A stretch of 35,340 bases of DNA, from assembly GCA_016873755.1 (NCBI GenBank), contig VGWB01000012.1, positions 1 to 35,340 on the forward strand. Direction: 5' to 3'. This document shows, in pieces, positions 16,981-23,952 of the stretch. Position numbers and translations under genes: made by a program. The stretch comes from Ignavibacteria bacterium. Its GTDB lineage: Bacteria; Bacteroidota; Ignavibacteria; UBA10030. Position 1 is the first letter of the stretch. The number at the start of each line of letters is the position of its first letter. The notes under the pieces were generated by a model. The model was not told the DNA's origin. It did not search any database and saw only the letters and a program-made list of their open reading frames with translations.

Positions 16981-18504
16981 ATGAAACCACGATCAAAACG
17001 AGAGCTATCGGAGAAGCTCTCCCTCTATATCGATGGGGAGTTGCCGGAGTCGGAAGTGAGAGAGATCGAGGAGGTCATTGCAGGCAACCCGGAGGCAGCG
17101 AAGGAGCTTCGGGAACTGCGAGCGATGAAGAGCCTGCTCGAATCGAAGCAACGCGCTCCGGAAACGCTCGGTTTCTGGACACGTCTCTCTGCGCAGTTGC
17201 AGGTCAAGGAGAAAGAGGAAGAAAGCCTGCTGCCATTTCCGCGGAGGTATCTGCCGCTTGTGTACGTAACGGGTGCTGCGGCTGTCGTGTTGGTGGGTTT
17301 GCTGCTGTTCCAGCAGCGAACGGATATGATTGACTATGTCAGCCGCCAGTCGGAGATGGTTCAAAAGGCTGTGGAGGATAATGTTCTGAAGGGGACGCTC
17401 CTGCCTCTCTTCACCGATGTTGACAAGAACCAGGCGCTTCAATTTGCCCTGTTTGGGGCTCTTCCTCTCGATGCTAAGAGCGAAACGGCTTTGCGCGTTG
17501 ACGATAGTGCGGAGCGCGGATACCGTATCGACGTCGGGAAAAAGGCGATTGAGCAAATTCCGAGGATAACGGTCGGCGAATTTGTCAGTGAGGTCAAGCC
17601 GACACGCAGACAGCAAGAGGTCATCGATTCGGTTTTGGATATCGGTCGTCTGCGTCTTGAATCGTCTGTCTTGCTCGCCGAAGACCGCGCGCTTGCGATC
17701 GACGAGAACCTCCCGCGCCTCAATCGGGTGATGCTCTCAGGGATCGCCGCGGTCCTGGAACCGACTCAGCGCGTTCGCTTCGAGAGGTTCTTGAAGGCTA
17801 AAAAGGCCCCCTTCATGGTTGCAGCGACGGAAGCCCTTCCGGAGCCTCCCGAGAAGATTATCCACGAAATTCGAACCATACAGCGCCCAGAGCGCATGAT
17901 CGTGGTCACCCCGGATACGTTTGTCTATTCGAGACTGGAGCTCGACCTCGACAGCTTGCGGCGCCAGTTTCGCGCCGTCGTTGCGATGCGGCCTCAGGTC
18001 ACGATTCACTTTGGCGGGCTGGTCAAACGGTTTGCCGAGCGCGAAGCTACTGCACGTCGGCATATCAGCATCGAGACGCCTCCGCTCACGGTGATGAGCG
18101 ATTCGGATGCATTCACGATTCACATTCGCACCCAGGAGGGAGAAGTCGTGCAATTCGCTCGCAACGAGTGGATTCGACGGCGTGTTCCGATAACTGTTCC
18201 GGTAGCCCGACGCGGCCGTGATCAGATCGTCGATTTCAACTTCAACATCTTTGGAGATGATACCTCGTTTGAGTTCAACGTCAACCTCGATAGCCTGGTT
18301 CTACGCATGCGGAAGGATGGACCTGAGGCGGCATTTGAATTCTTCATGCGGGACATGGATCACGAGCAACGATACGCCGACTCGCAACGAGGTCGAGCTC
18401 GGGTCCCAACGGATAGCGTGATGAAAGCGAAGGAACGAGCGCGTGCGCGGCTCGATTCGTTGATCAGAGTCATGCAGGAAAGGGAACTGAGAGAACGCAG
18501 GTAG
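16981..18504 (+). CDS. Membrane anti-sigma factor with periplasmic Spy/CpxP-like segment
   Basis: The 507-residue product begins with a short anti-sigma domain (residues 1-60, LSLYIDGELPESEVREIEE) that lacks the zinc-binding HxxxCxxC. One membrane helix follows at about 90-110 (LPLVYVTGAAAVVLVGLLLF), leaving about 395 residues in the periplasm. Residues 201-275 contain two helices beginning VKPTRRQQEVIDSVL and VLEPTQRVRFERFL. They resemble the paired LTxxQ motifs of Spy, CpxP and heavy-metal-sensor proteins. The remainder is beta-rich with a charged C-terminal helix (MKAKERARARLDSLIRVMQ). It sits one base after the ECF sigma gene and ends before a strong terminator. It probably holds the sigma factor at the membrane until an envelope signal appears; the signal is unknown. 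Confidence 0.8.
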   Translation: MKPRSKRELSEKLSLYIDGELPESEVREIEEVIAGNPEAAKELRELRAMKSLLESKQRAPETLGFWTRLSAQLQVKEKEEESLLPFPRRYLPLVYVTGAAAVVLVGLLLFQQRTDMIDYVSRQSEMVQKAVEDNVLKGTLLPLFTDVDKNQALQFALFGALPLDAKSETALRVDDSAERGYRIDVGKKAIEQIPRITVGEFVSEVKPTRRQQEVIDSVLDIGRLRLESSVLLAEDRALAIDENLPRLNRVMLSGIAAVLEPTQRVRFERFLKAKKAPFMVAATEALPEPPEKIIHEIRTIQRPERMIVVTPDTFVYSRLELDLDSLRRQFRAVVAMRPQVTIHFGGLVKRFAEREATARRHISIETPPLTVMSDSDAFTIHIRTQEGEVVQFARNEWIRRRVPITVPVARRGRDQIVDFNFNIFGDDTSFEFNVNLDSLVLRMRKDGPEAAFEFFMRDMDHEQRYADSQRGRARVPTDSVMKAKERARARLDSLIRVMQERELRERR

Positions 18505-18550
18505 CTCATGGCAATGGTGCAACATCCTGCCTCAGGATGCAGGAACGAGG

Positions 18551-18584
18551 CCCCAACGTGTCGGACCGTTGGGGTTTCTCTTTT
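18551..18584 (+). terminator. Rho-independent terminator of the sigma/anti-sigma operon
   Basis: CCCCAACG (18551-18558) and CGTTGGGG (18567-18574) form a perfect 8-bp stem with an 8-base loop, followed by TTTCTCTTTT. It lies 47 bases after the anti-sigma stop. A second G/C hairpin at 18640-18660 has no T run. Confidence 0.88.
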
Positions 18585-18709
18585 GCAGGTAGTGACACAC
18601 GCTGCAAAGATCTGGATGGTCACTGCCGCGGCACCCTTGCCCCCCATCGTCTGGCGGGGGACCCCCTGACAGCAAGGTAGAATGAGCTAGTATCCTCTTC
18701 CGTCGTTGG

Positions 18710-18738
18710 TTGCATTTCCTACCTCTCTTTGCTATATT
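18710..18738 (+). promoter_or_regulatory. Promoter of dut, sigma70-like
   Basis: TTGCAT (18710-18715) and TATATT (18733-18738) are 17 bases apart. Transcription would start near 18745, about 32 bases before the preferred TTG start of dut. It lies downstream of the anti-sigma terminator, so dut begins a new transcript. Confidence 0.7.
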
Positions 18739-18776
18739 TTCAGCCGATTAGGCTTCCACGACAGCCCATTTCTCAC

Positions 18777-19256
18777 TTGTCCCAACAACTAAAGGTCAGG
18801 ATCACCCGCGTCAACTCGGCGGCCAGTGGTCTGCCGCTGCCAAGTTACGCTACTGTTGGCTCCGCGGGAATGGATCTCTTCGCTGCCGTTGATGCCGATG
18901 TTACCATCTCGCCGTTGGAGACCGTTCTTGTTCCGACAGGATATTGCATCGAATTGCCGGAGGGATTCGAGGCGCAAGTGAGGCCGAGGAGCGGACTGGC
19001 AGCCAAGAACCAGGTTGGGATTCTCAACTCACCAGGCACGATCGATTCGGACTACCGAGGAGAGATCAGAGTGATCTTGACGAATTTTGGGAAGGAGGCC
19101 TTTACCGTGCGGCGGGGGGATCGCATCGCCCAGCTCGTGGTTCAACGTTATGTGCGGGTGACCTGGGAGGAGGCTGATCGGCTTGCGGACACAGAACGAG
19201 GAGAAGGAGGGTTCGGGCACTCGGGGGTCTCATCCTTCAAAGGAAACAACCGATGA
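18777..19256 (+). CDS. dut: Deoxyuridine 5'-triphosphate nucleotidohydrolase (dUTPase)
   Basis: Dut hydrolyses dUTP to dUMP, keeping uracil out of DNA and supplying thymidylate synthesis. All five motifs of the trimeric dUTPase family are present in order: GSAGMDLFAA, RPRSGLAAKN, GTIDSDYRGEIRV, GDRIAQLVVQ and RGEGGFGHSG. I chose the TTG at 18777 (159 residues). The frame is open further up, to a TTG at 18729, but that start would lie inside the promoter. The TGA overlaps the ATG of the next gene (ATGA), suggesting coupling to the permease gene. Confidence 0.95.
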   Translation: MSQQLKVRITRVNSAASGLPLPSYATVGSAGMDLFAAVDADVTISPLETVLVPTGYCIELPEGFEAQVRPRSGLAAKNQVGILNSPGTIDSDYRGEIRVILTNFGKEAFTVRRGDRIAQLVVQRYVRVTWEEADRLADTERGEGGFGHSGVSSFKGNNR

Positions 19257-20566
19257 CAGCAAGACGAAGTTCGCAGAGGGGCAGGCGGCGTGGCAGTCGC
19301 CCAGGTCCGGATATCCGCGGTGCCAACTGGGATACGCTCTTTCAATCACTGGGAAGAATTGAAGTCGTCCTGCTTGTTGGCGCGATTTTGCTGTTGCTTG
19401 TCCTGATCTATTCGATTCAGTCGATCGTCTCCCCCTTCTTGGTCCTGGGAGCAATTCTGTTCTTGCTCTATCCCCTAAGAGGTTACTCGTTGGCCAAGAA
19501 GATCATGTGGCTCAGCGCGATCCTCTTCGGGATCTGGTTCGCGGTAAGCATATCGTCGATTCTGGCTCCGTTTGTGGTCTCAATGGTGATGGCCTACGTG
19601 ATGAACCCGATAGTAGAGAGCTTCGAGCGATGGAGCGTCCCTCGATGGGTTACCTCGCTTATTTTGATCCTTATTCTGATCGGTGTCATCACGCTTCTGT
19701 TCTTCTTTCTCCTTCCTGTCATCCTTACGCAGTTCGAAGGAATTCTGGACTCGCTTTCGAAGCTCATCGCGGATTTCAACTCATGGGTTTGGAATAGCAG
19801 TCTCGTGAAAGCTCTGGAGCGGTATGGCATATCGGCTGATGAGGTCAGGTCGACGTTCACGAGCCAAGTGATGCCGAAACTCGATGACATATTGAAAAAT
19901 CTGCTGCAGGGTCTCCTTGTGCTTGCCGGGAGCATCAGCAGTCTGGTAACACAGATTTTCTATGTCGTGCTGGTGCCGTTTCTCACGTTCTACATGCTGG
20001 CGGACTTGCCGAAGATTCACCGACGTTTCCTGCTCCTCTTCCCTCAACGATTACGGGACCGCGTTGAGCGGTACCTGGAATCGGCTGATGAAATCATCGG
20101 CCGGTATCTCCGGGGTGCAATTCTGGTCGCTTTCATGCAGGGGATTCTGGTCGCTGTTCTCTTTTCAGTTGTCGGCATCAAGTACGCTCTGATGCTGGGT
20201 GCCGTCGCAGCCGTGCTTGATCTTGTTCCATACTTCGGGCTGATTGTCACGATGGTCATTGCCGCCATTGTGGCGACGTTTAGCGACCCGCCGGTGCTGC
20301 CAAAGGTGCTCTTTGCTCTCGGCTCGATCGAAGCGCTCCGGATTTTCGAAACGATGTACCTTTCCCCCAAAATCGTCGGCGGCAGGGTTGGTCTCCATCC
20401 GTTGATCGTCATCTTTTCTATTCTTGTGTTCTTCTATTTCCTCGGTTTTGTCGGCTTGCTTGTGGCGGTTCCCGTCACCGCTCTGATCATTCTCCTCGTA
20501 CGCGAGTGGGAAGCGGACAAACGAGGCATTGCGCTTGAGGATTACCACTCTGCCAAACCTCAGTAG
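19253..20566 (+). CDS. AI-2E family (UPF0118) membrane transporter
   Basis: The 437-residue protein has about eight hydrophobic helices, starting with paired N-terminal helices and a conserved MAYVMNPIVESFERW segment. A long amphipathic region sits in the middle (about 165-225). The C-terminal core has YLRGAILVAFMQGILVAV, DLVPYFGLI and the SPKIVGGRVGLHPLIVIFSIL signature. This is the PerM/YdiK/TqsA family, whose members have been linked to autoinducer-2 export or cation/proton antiport. The substrate cannot be told from sequence. It overlaps dut by four bases and is followed six bases later by the RsmI-like gene. Confidence 0.9.
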   Translation: MTARRSSQRGRRRGSRPGPDIRGANWDTLFQSLGRIEVVLLVGAILLLLVLIYSIQSIVSPFLVLGAILFLLYPLRGYSLAKKIMWLSAILFGIWFAVSISSILAPFVVSMVMAYVMNPIVESFERWSVPRWVTSLILILILIGVITLLFFFLLPVILTQFEGILDSLSKLIADFNSWVWNSSLVKALERYGISADEVRSTFTSQVMPKLDDILKNLLQGLLVLAGSISSLVTQIFYVVLVPFLTFYMLADLPKIHRRFLLLFPQRLRDRVERYLESADEIIGRYLRGAILVAFMQGILVAVLFSVVGIKYALMLGAVAAVLDLVPYFGLIVTMVIAAIVATFSDPPVLPKVLFALGSIEALRIFETMYLSPKIVGGRVGLHPLIVIFSILVFFYFLGFVGLLVAVPVTALIILLVREWEADKRGIALEDYHSAKPQ

Positions 20567-20572
20567 CTCTCC

Positions 20573-21253
20573 ATGCCCGGCACTCTCTATCTAGTTGCCA
20601 CACCGATCGGCAACTGGGAAGATATCACCTTTCGCGCCATCCGTGTTCTGAAGGAAGTTGACCTCGTTGTTTACGAGGAGAGGAAGGAGGGCTCTCGGCT
20701 GCTCCGGCACTACGGCATCGAAAAGCCGGTTGACAGCCTTAACGAGCACAACGAGGCTGCAGCAACGCACGTCATCATCGAGAAGCTCACGCGCGGCAAG
20801 TCCGTTGCCGTTGTTTCGGATGCTGGCACACCTGCGTTTGCCGACCCGGGCCAGCTTCTTGTCCGGAAAGCGATCGCCGCTGGAATCCTCGTTGTCCCAA
20901 TCCCCGGAGCGTCATCGCTAATGCCCGCACTGATCGTCTCGGGTTTTCCGGTTGATGAGTTCGTCTTCCAAGGCTTTCTTTCACCGAAACGCAGTCGAAG
21001 GATCGCGGAATTGCAGCAGCTCAAGCGCGAGCCTCGGACCATCGTGCTGATGGATGCCCCGTATCGTCTCGTCCAGCTTCTCCGCGACATTGCCGATGTC
21101 CTTGGCTCCGCACGCCGCATTTGTATCGCGTTCGACCTTACTCTGCCAACAGAGCAGATCTTTTACGGGACTGCCCCGGAGCTCTATCAGCGGTTTTTCA
21201 AAGAAGAAAGAAAGGGAGAGTTCGTGTTGTTGTTGGAGGGGCTGTCGAAGTAG
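20573..21253 (+). CDS. RsmI-like SAM-dependent methyltransferase (tetrapyrrole methylase fold)
   Basis: The 226-residue protein belongs to the family of RsmI, which methylates the 2'-O of C1402 in 16S rRNA. It has VATPIGNWEDITFRA, LNEHNEA, VAVVSDAGTPAFADPG and VPIPGASS. It departs from canonical RsmI where EDTR is expected, reading YEERKEGSRLL (about residues 34-44), and where YESPHRL is expected, reading LMDAPYRL. Bacteroidota often carry such a second family member, annotated only as SAM-dependent methyltransferase. It may be a paralogue with a different target, so I give no gene symbol. It is the last gene of the dut transcript and converges on pdaD. Confidence 0.8.
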   Translation: MPGTLYLVATPIGNWEDITFRAIRVLKEVDLVVYEERKEGSRLLRHYGIEKPVDSLNEHNEAAATHVIIEKLTRGKSVAVVSDAGTPAFADPGQLLVRKAIAAGILVVPIPGASSLMPALIVSGFPVDEFVFQGFLSPKRSRRIAELQQLKREPRTIVLMDAPYRLVQLLRDIADVLGSARRICIAFDLTLPTEQIFYGTAPELYQRFFKEERKGEFVLLLEGLSK

Positions 21254-21272
21254 CTGCTTGGTGTCAAGATTC

Positions 21273-21309
21273 CCGAAATCTGCGTTTGATTTGCCCCATG
21301 AGATTTCGG
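21273..21309. repeat. Inverted repeat between convergent rsmI-like and pdaD genes
   Basis: CCGAAATC (21273-21280) and GATTTCGG (21302-21309) form a perfect 8-bp inverted repeat with a 21-base loop, between the two convergent stops at 21253 and 21322. There is no clear T run on either strand, so it is at most a weak bidirectional terminator. Confidence 0.35.
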
Positions 21310-21321
21310 AAACCTCATTCT

Positions 21322-21867
21322 CTATGGTAGGAGCACTGCCGTGGCGATCACCGTTGTCCACAGCCCGTGCTTGTCTCCTTCTGCGGACTGCGTCACGTTG
21401 AAGGTACGGATGATCTTGCCGGACATCTTGAATATTTTCTCTCGTTCGTCCCAGGCAGTGTTCGGATCGAATTCAACACCGAGTGTCGTCGCCAGCATCG
21501 TTGCAGCAAGGTCTTCGGCGTATTCGCCTGCACGCTCATCCGTTTCTCCGAATGGGTGGTGCTCGGAGAGATATCCGTAGGCGCTGGCGTCCGCGGGCTG
21601 TGCAACGCCGATCGACGAGGCGATGAGACGGTTCGGCTCGTTCGTCGCGTTGCGCGCCATGACGCAGAACGTGATAGCCCCTGGTTGAAGCAGCTTGAGG
21701 CCATCCTCCCGTGGTATCCGCCTGCAGCCCGGCGGATAGATGCTGGAAACGTTTACGATATTGCACTTCTCGATGCCGGCGTCCCTCAGAGCCAACTCGA
21801 ATGACTGCAGGTAGTCCCTGTGCCTGCCGACGCCCTTCGTGAAAAACATTTTGGTAGGTACGAACAC
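21322..21867 (-). CDS. pdaD: Pyruvoyl-dependent arginine decarboxylase
   Basis: This family converts arginine to agmatine for polyamine synthesis, using a pyruvoyl group instead of pyridoxal phosphate. The 181-residue proenzyme has the self-cleavage site as the pair S41-S42 in [13 protein letters not shown]; the second serine becomes the pyruvoyl group. Other family features are the N-terminal [39 protein letters not shown] and a C-terminal [15 protein letters not shown]. The form is known from archaea, Chlorobi and Bacteroidetes. The gene lies 42 bases after tyrS on the same strand and is probably cotranscribed. No agmatine-processing gene is in the window. Confidence 0.93.
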   Translation of the reverse strand: MFVPTKMFFTKGVGRHRDYLQSFELALRDAGIEKCNIVNVSSIYPPGCRRIPREDGLKLLQPGAITFCVMARNATNEPNRLIASSIGVAQPADASAYGYLSEHHPFGETDERAGEYAEDLAATMLATTLGVEFDPNTAWDEREKIFKMSGKIIRTFNVTQSAEGDKHGLWTTVIATAVLLP

Positions 21868-21909
21868 TTCCGTGTCTCCCTCGATAGTGCTAATGGTGGT
21901 GGAAAAAGG

Positions 21910-23127
21910 TCATGAGCGGACGACCTTTAGAAACCGGCGCTTTCCGACTTTGAGGACGAACTCCGACCTCGGCGGAATAGGTGCGTTCACGTCTTCGACG
22001 CGTTTGCCGTCGACCGAGACACCTCCCTGTTCAATAAGCCGACGTGCTTCTCCTTTCGAGGACGCGAGCCGGGCCCGTGCCAACAGGGCAACAAGAGTGG
22101 TGTCCCCGTTGGCAGGACTCAGGCGGTATGCCTCAATCTGATCGGGAATCTCTTTTTCGACGAAGATCCGGTCGAACTCCTCCTCCGCGCTCTTTGCGGC
22201 TTCCTCCGAATGGTACAATCTTACCAGTGTCCGAGCCAACCTTCTCTTCAGGTCACGCGGATTGACCTTTGGATCTCCAAGCTGGCGCTTGATACGGGTG
22301 AGCTCTTCATTTGAGACGTCGCTCGCCAGCTCGAAATATGAGCAGATCAATGTGTCGGGGATACTCAGCGTCTTGCCATAGATTTCTTGCGGCGGATCGC
22401 CGATCCCGATGCAATTCTCGAACGACTTGCTCATCTTCTCGACACCATCGATGCCGAGCAGAAGCGGGAGAGTGAGAATTACTTGCGGTTCCTGACCATA
22501 CTCCCGCTGGATATCTCGTCCGACCAGAAGGTTGAACTTCTGGTCTGTGCCACCGAGCTCGATGTCGGCCTCGATCGCAACAGAATCCATCGCCTGGGCC
22601 AGCGGATACAGAAATTCGTGTACGCTGATCGGCTCGCCTGCCTTGTGTCGCCCCGTGAAATCATCGCGTTCAAGCATCCTCGCTACGGTGTATTTGCTTG
22701 CCAAAAGAATTACGTCCGCAAAGCTCATTTTCCCGAGCCATTCCGAGTTGTACTCCATGCGCACATTCGTCGTAGAGAGAATCTTCGTCGCCTGTTCGAA
22801 ATAGGACTGTCCGTTGCGCCGGGTTTCTTCCAGTGTGAGGGAGGGGCGAGTCTTGCTCTTGCCTGAGGGATCGCCGATCATCCCGGTGAAATCGCCGATG
22901 ATCAGGATAGCCTGGTGGCCTAGGTCTTGGAACTGTCTGAGCTTACGTAGAACGACAGAGTGGCCGAGATGGAGATCGGGCCGGCTCGGATCGCAGCCGA
23001 GTTTCACGCGGAGCGGCTTCTTTGTCTTGATGGATCGCTCGATCTTCCTCACGAGGTTGTCTTCGGGGATAATCTCCGAGACACCGCGCTTGATGAGATC
23101 CATCTGTTCTTTGACGGGAGGGAACAA
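21910..23127 (-). CDS. tyrS: Tyrosyl-tRNA synthetase
   Basis: TyrRS charges tRNA-Tyr. The 405-residue class I synthetase has the HIGH-type motif as HLGHS at residues 53-57, within GCDPSRPDLHLGHS, and KMSKS at 231-235. An S4 RNA-binding domain occupies roughly the last 65 residues (LARARLASSKGEARRLIEQGGVSVDG). The HLGH form, together with the GTDQKFNLLVGR segment, fits the TyrZ-type branch. It lies 21 bases after smpB and 42 before pdaD, all on the minus strand. I see no T-box leader, and the short spacing to smpB leaves no room for one. Confidence 0.95.
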   Translation of the reverse strand: MFPPVKEQMDLIKRGVSEIIPEDNLVRKIERSIKTKKPLRVKLGCDPSRPDLHLGHSVVLRKLRQFQDLGHQAILIIGDFTGMIGDPSGKSKTRPSLTLEETRRNGQSYFEQATKILSTTNVRMEYNSEWLGKMSFADVILLASKYTVARMLERDDFTGRHKAGEPISVHEFLYPLAQAMDSVAIEADIELGGTDQKFNLLVGRDIQREYGQEPQVILTLPLLLGIDGVEKMSKSFENCIGIGDPPQEIYGKTLSIPDTLICSYFELASDVSNEELTRIKRQLGDPKVNPRDLKRRLARTLVRLYHSEEAAKSAEEEFDRIFVEKEIPDQIEAYRLSPANGDTTLVALLARARLASSKGEARRLIEQGGVSVDGKRVEDVNAPIPPRSEFVLKVGKRRFLKVVRS

Positions 23128-23148
23128 TTCTTAGGAGATTCTCCGGAT

Positions 23149-23613
23149 TCAGGTGGTTGATCGCTTCATGCGTACTGCTATCTCGCGTTTAGCCTCGCGC
23201 TGCTTGATCGCTTCACGCCTGTCATAACTTCGTTTTCCCCGGGCGATCGCAAGTTCGACCTTTGCATAGGGACCTTTGAAGTAGACCGAGAGCGGGATAA
23301 GCGCGAGCCCTTTTTCCTGCACTCTGCCGAAGAGCCTTCGAATCTCCCTCCTCTGCAGAAGGAGCTTACGCGTCCGCCGGGGATCATGATTGCTGACGCT
23401 GCCATGCTCATAGGGGCTGATATGCATTCCGAACAACCAGACTTCCCCCTGCCTGATCATCGCATAGCTGTCTTGCAGGTTTGCATTTCCCTGACGCAGC
23501 GATTTGACCTCGGTCCCGAGCAGTGCGATGCCCGCTTCCAGTGTGTCCAGGATGTGATAATTGTGTCGAGCCTTTCGATTCGACACAAGAACTCGCTGTT
23601 CCTTCTCAGCCAT
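23149..23613 (-). CDS. smpB: SsrA-binding protein SmpB
   Basis: SmpB binds tmRNA and brings it to stalled ribosomes for trans-translation. The 154-residue product from the ATG at 23613 begins MAEKEQRVLVSNRKARHNY and has LGTEVKSLRQGNANLQDSY and GMHISPYEHG, with a basic C-terminal tail (SYDRREAIKQREAKREIA). The reading frame is open for another 139 codons upstream, but that part has no family similarity, so the start at 23613 is correct by alignment. A promoter is visible directly upstream. The tmRNA gene (ssrA) is not in the neighbouring intergenic sequence as far as I can see. Confidence 0.95.
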   Translation of the reverse strand: MAEKEQRVLVSNRKARHNYHILDTLEAGIALLGTEVKSLRQGNANLQDSYAMIRQGEVWLFGMHISPYEHGSVSNHDPRRTRKLLLQRREIRRLFGRVQEKGLALIPLSVYFKGPYAKVELAIARGKRSYDRREAIKQREAKREIAVRMKRSTT

Positions 23614-23634
23614 CCCGCGCAAAATTTTGGCCTC

Positions 23635-23663
23635 ATGGTACGAGAAAACCCGAAAAGAATCAA
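23635..23663 (-). promoter_or_regulatory. Probable promoter of smpB-tyrS-pdaD
   Basis: On the minus strand TTGATT (23663-23658) and TACCAT (23640-23635) are 17 bases apart, with a predicted start near 23628, about 15 bases before the smpB ATG. The short leader and imperfect -10 box make this less certain than the other promoters. Confidence 0.45.
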
Positions 23664-23847
23664 ATGGATTCTGAGTGGTAGTGGCTCGTCCGCGCACTTG
23701 TGAGGAAAGCGTGGCGCGTTGAGCCAGAGCCATCTTCGTCTGCGGCATGGGCAAGCGGGTCTCCGTGGACCTTCGGCACCACCGAACACCAGCAACCAAA
23801 CAGTCCACGACGGAGCCTCCCACCCCGAATCGCTTCGGAGAGGTTGG
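23664..23847. other. Structured intergenic region between divergent smpB and lpd
   Basis: This part of the 339-base divergent spacer contains no convincing coding sequence but several nested inverted repeats. CTCCGTGGAC (23761-23770) pairs with GTCCACGACGGAG (23803-23815) except for a three-base bulge. Inside them TTCGG and CCGAA form a small hairpin. GCAACCAA (23792-23799) matches TTGGTTGC (23844-23851), which overlaps the lpd -35 box. CCGAA-TCGC-TTCGG stands at 23825-23838. It could be an operator region or a small RNA. It lacks the hallmark sequences of tmRNA and of SRP RNA. Confidence 0.4.
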
Positions 23848-23876
23848 TTGCCTTTCTTTGTAGTTATGGGTATATT
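23848..23876 (+). promoter_or_regulatory. Promoter of the lpd-lipB-E1-E2-lipA operon
   Basis: TTGCCT (23848-23853) and TATATT (23871-23876) are 17 bases apart, the same hexamers and spacing as the rpmB promoter. The start would be near 23883, leaving a leader of about 70 bases. TTGGTTGC, one arm of an inverted repeat, overlaps the -35 element and might be a repressor site. Confidence 0.72.
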
Positions 23877-23952
23877 TTGTCGTGAACTTTTCTCGCGCCT
23901 GCAGGCAAGAGGATCCTGCCTGACCGGATCCGCAGAAAACGAGGGACATTCC

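Noticed and set aside
18640-18660. Second hairpin (CCCCC/GGGGG) after the sigma/anti-sigma operon as a terminator
   Set aside because: It has no T run after it, and a much better terminator stands at 18551-18584.
23664-23847. ssrA (tmRNA) or SRP RNA next to smpB
   Set aside because: No tRNA-like ends, no GGTTCGA T-loop, no plausible tag reading frame and no GGTCCGGAAGGAAGCA-like SRP core were found on either strand.
23719-23952. N-terminal extension of lpd by 78 codons
   Set aside because: It crosses the promoter and an intergenic structured region, and has no similarity to the family. The FAD motif starts properly after the ATG at 23953.
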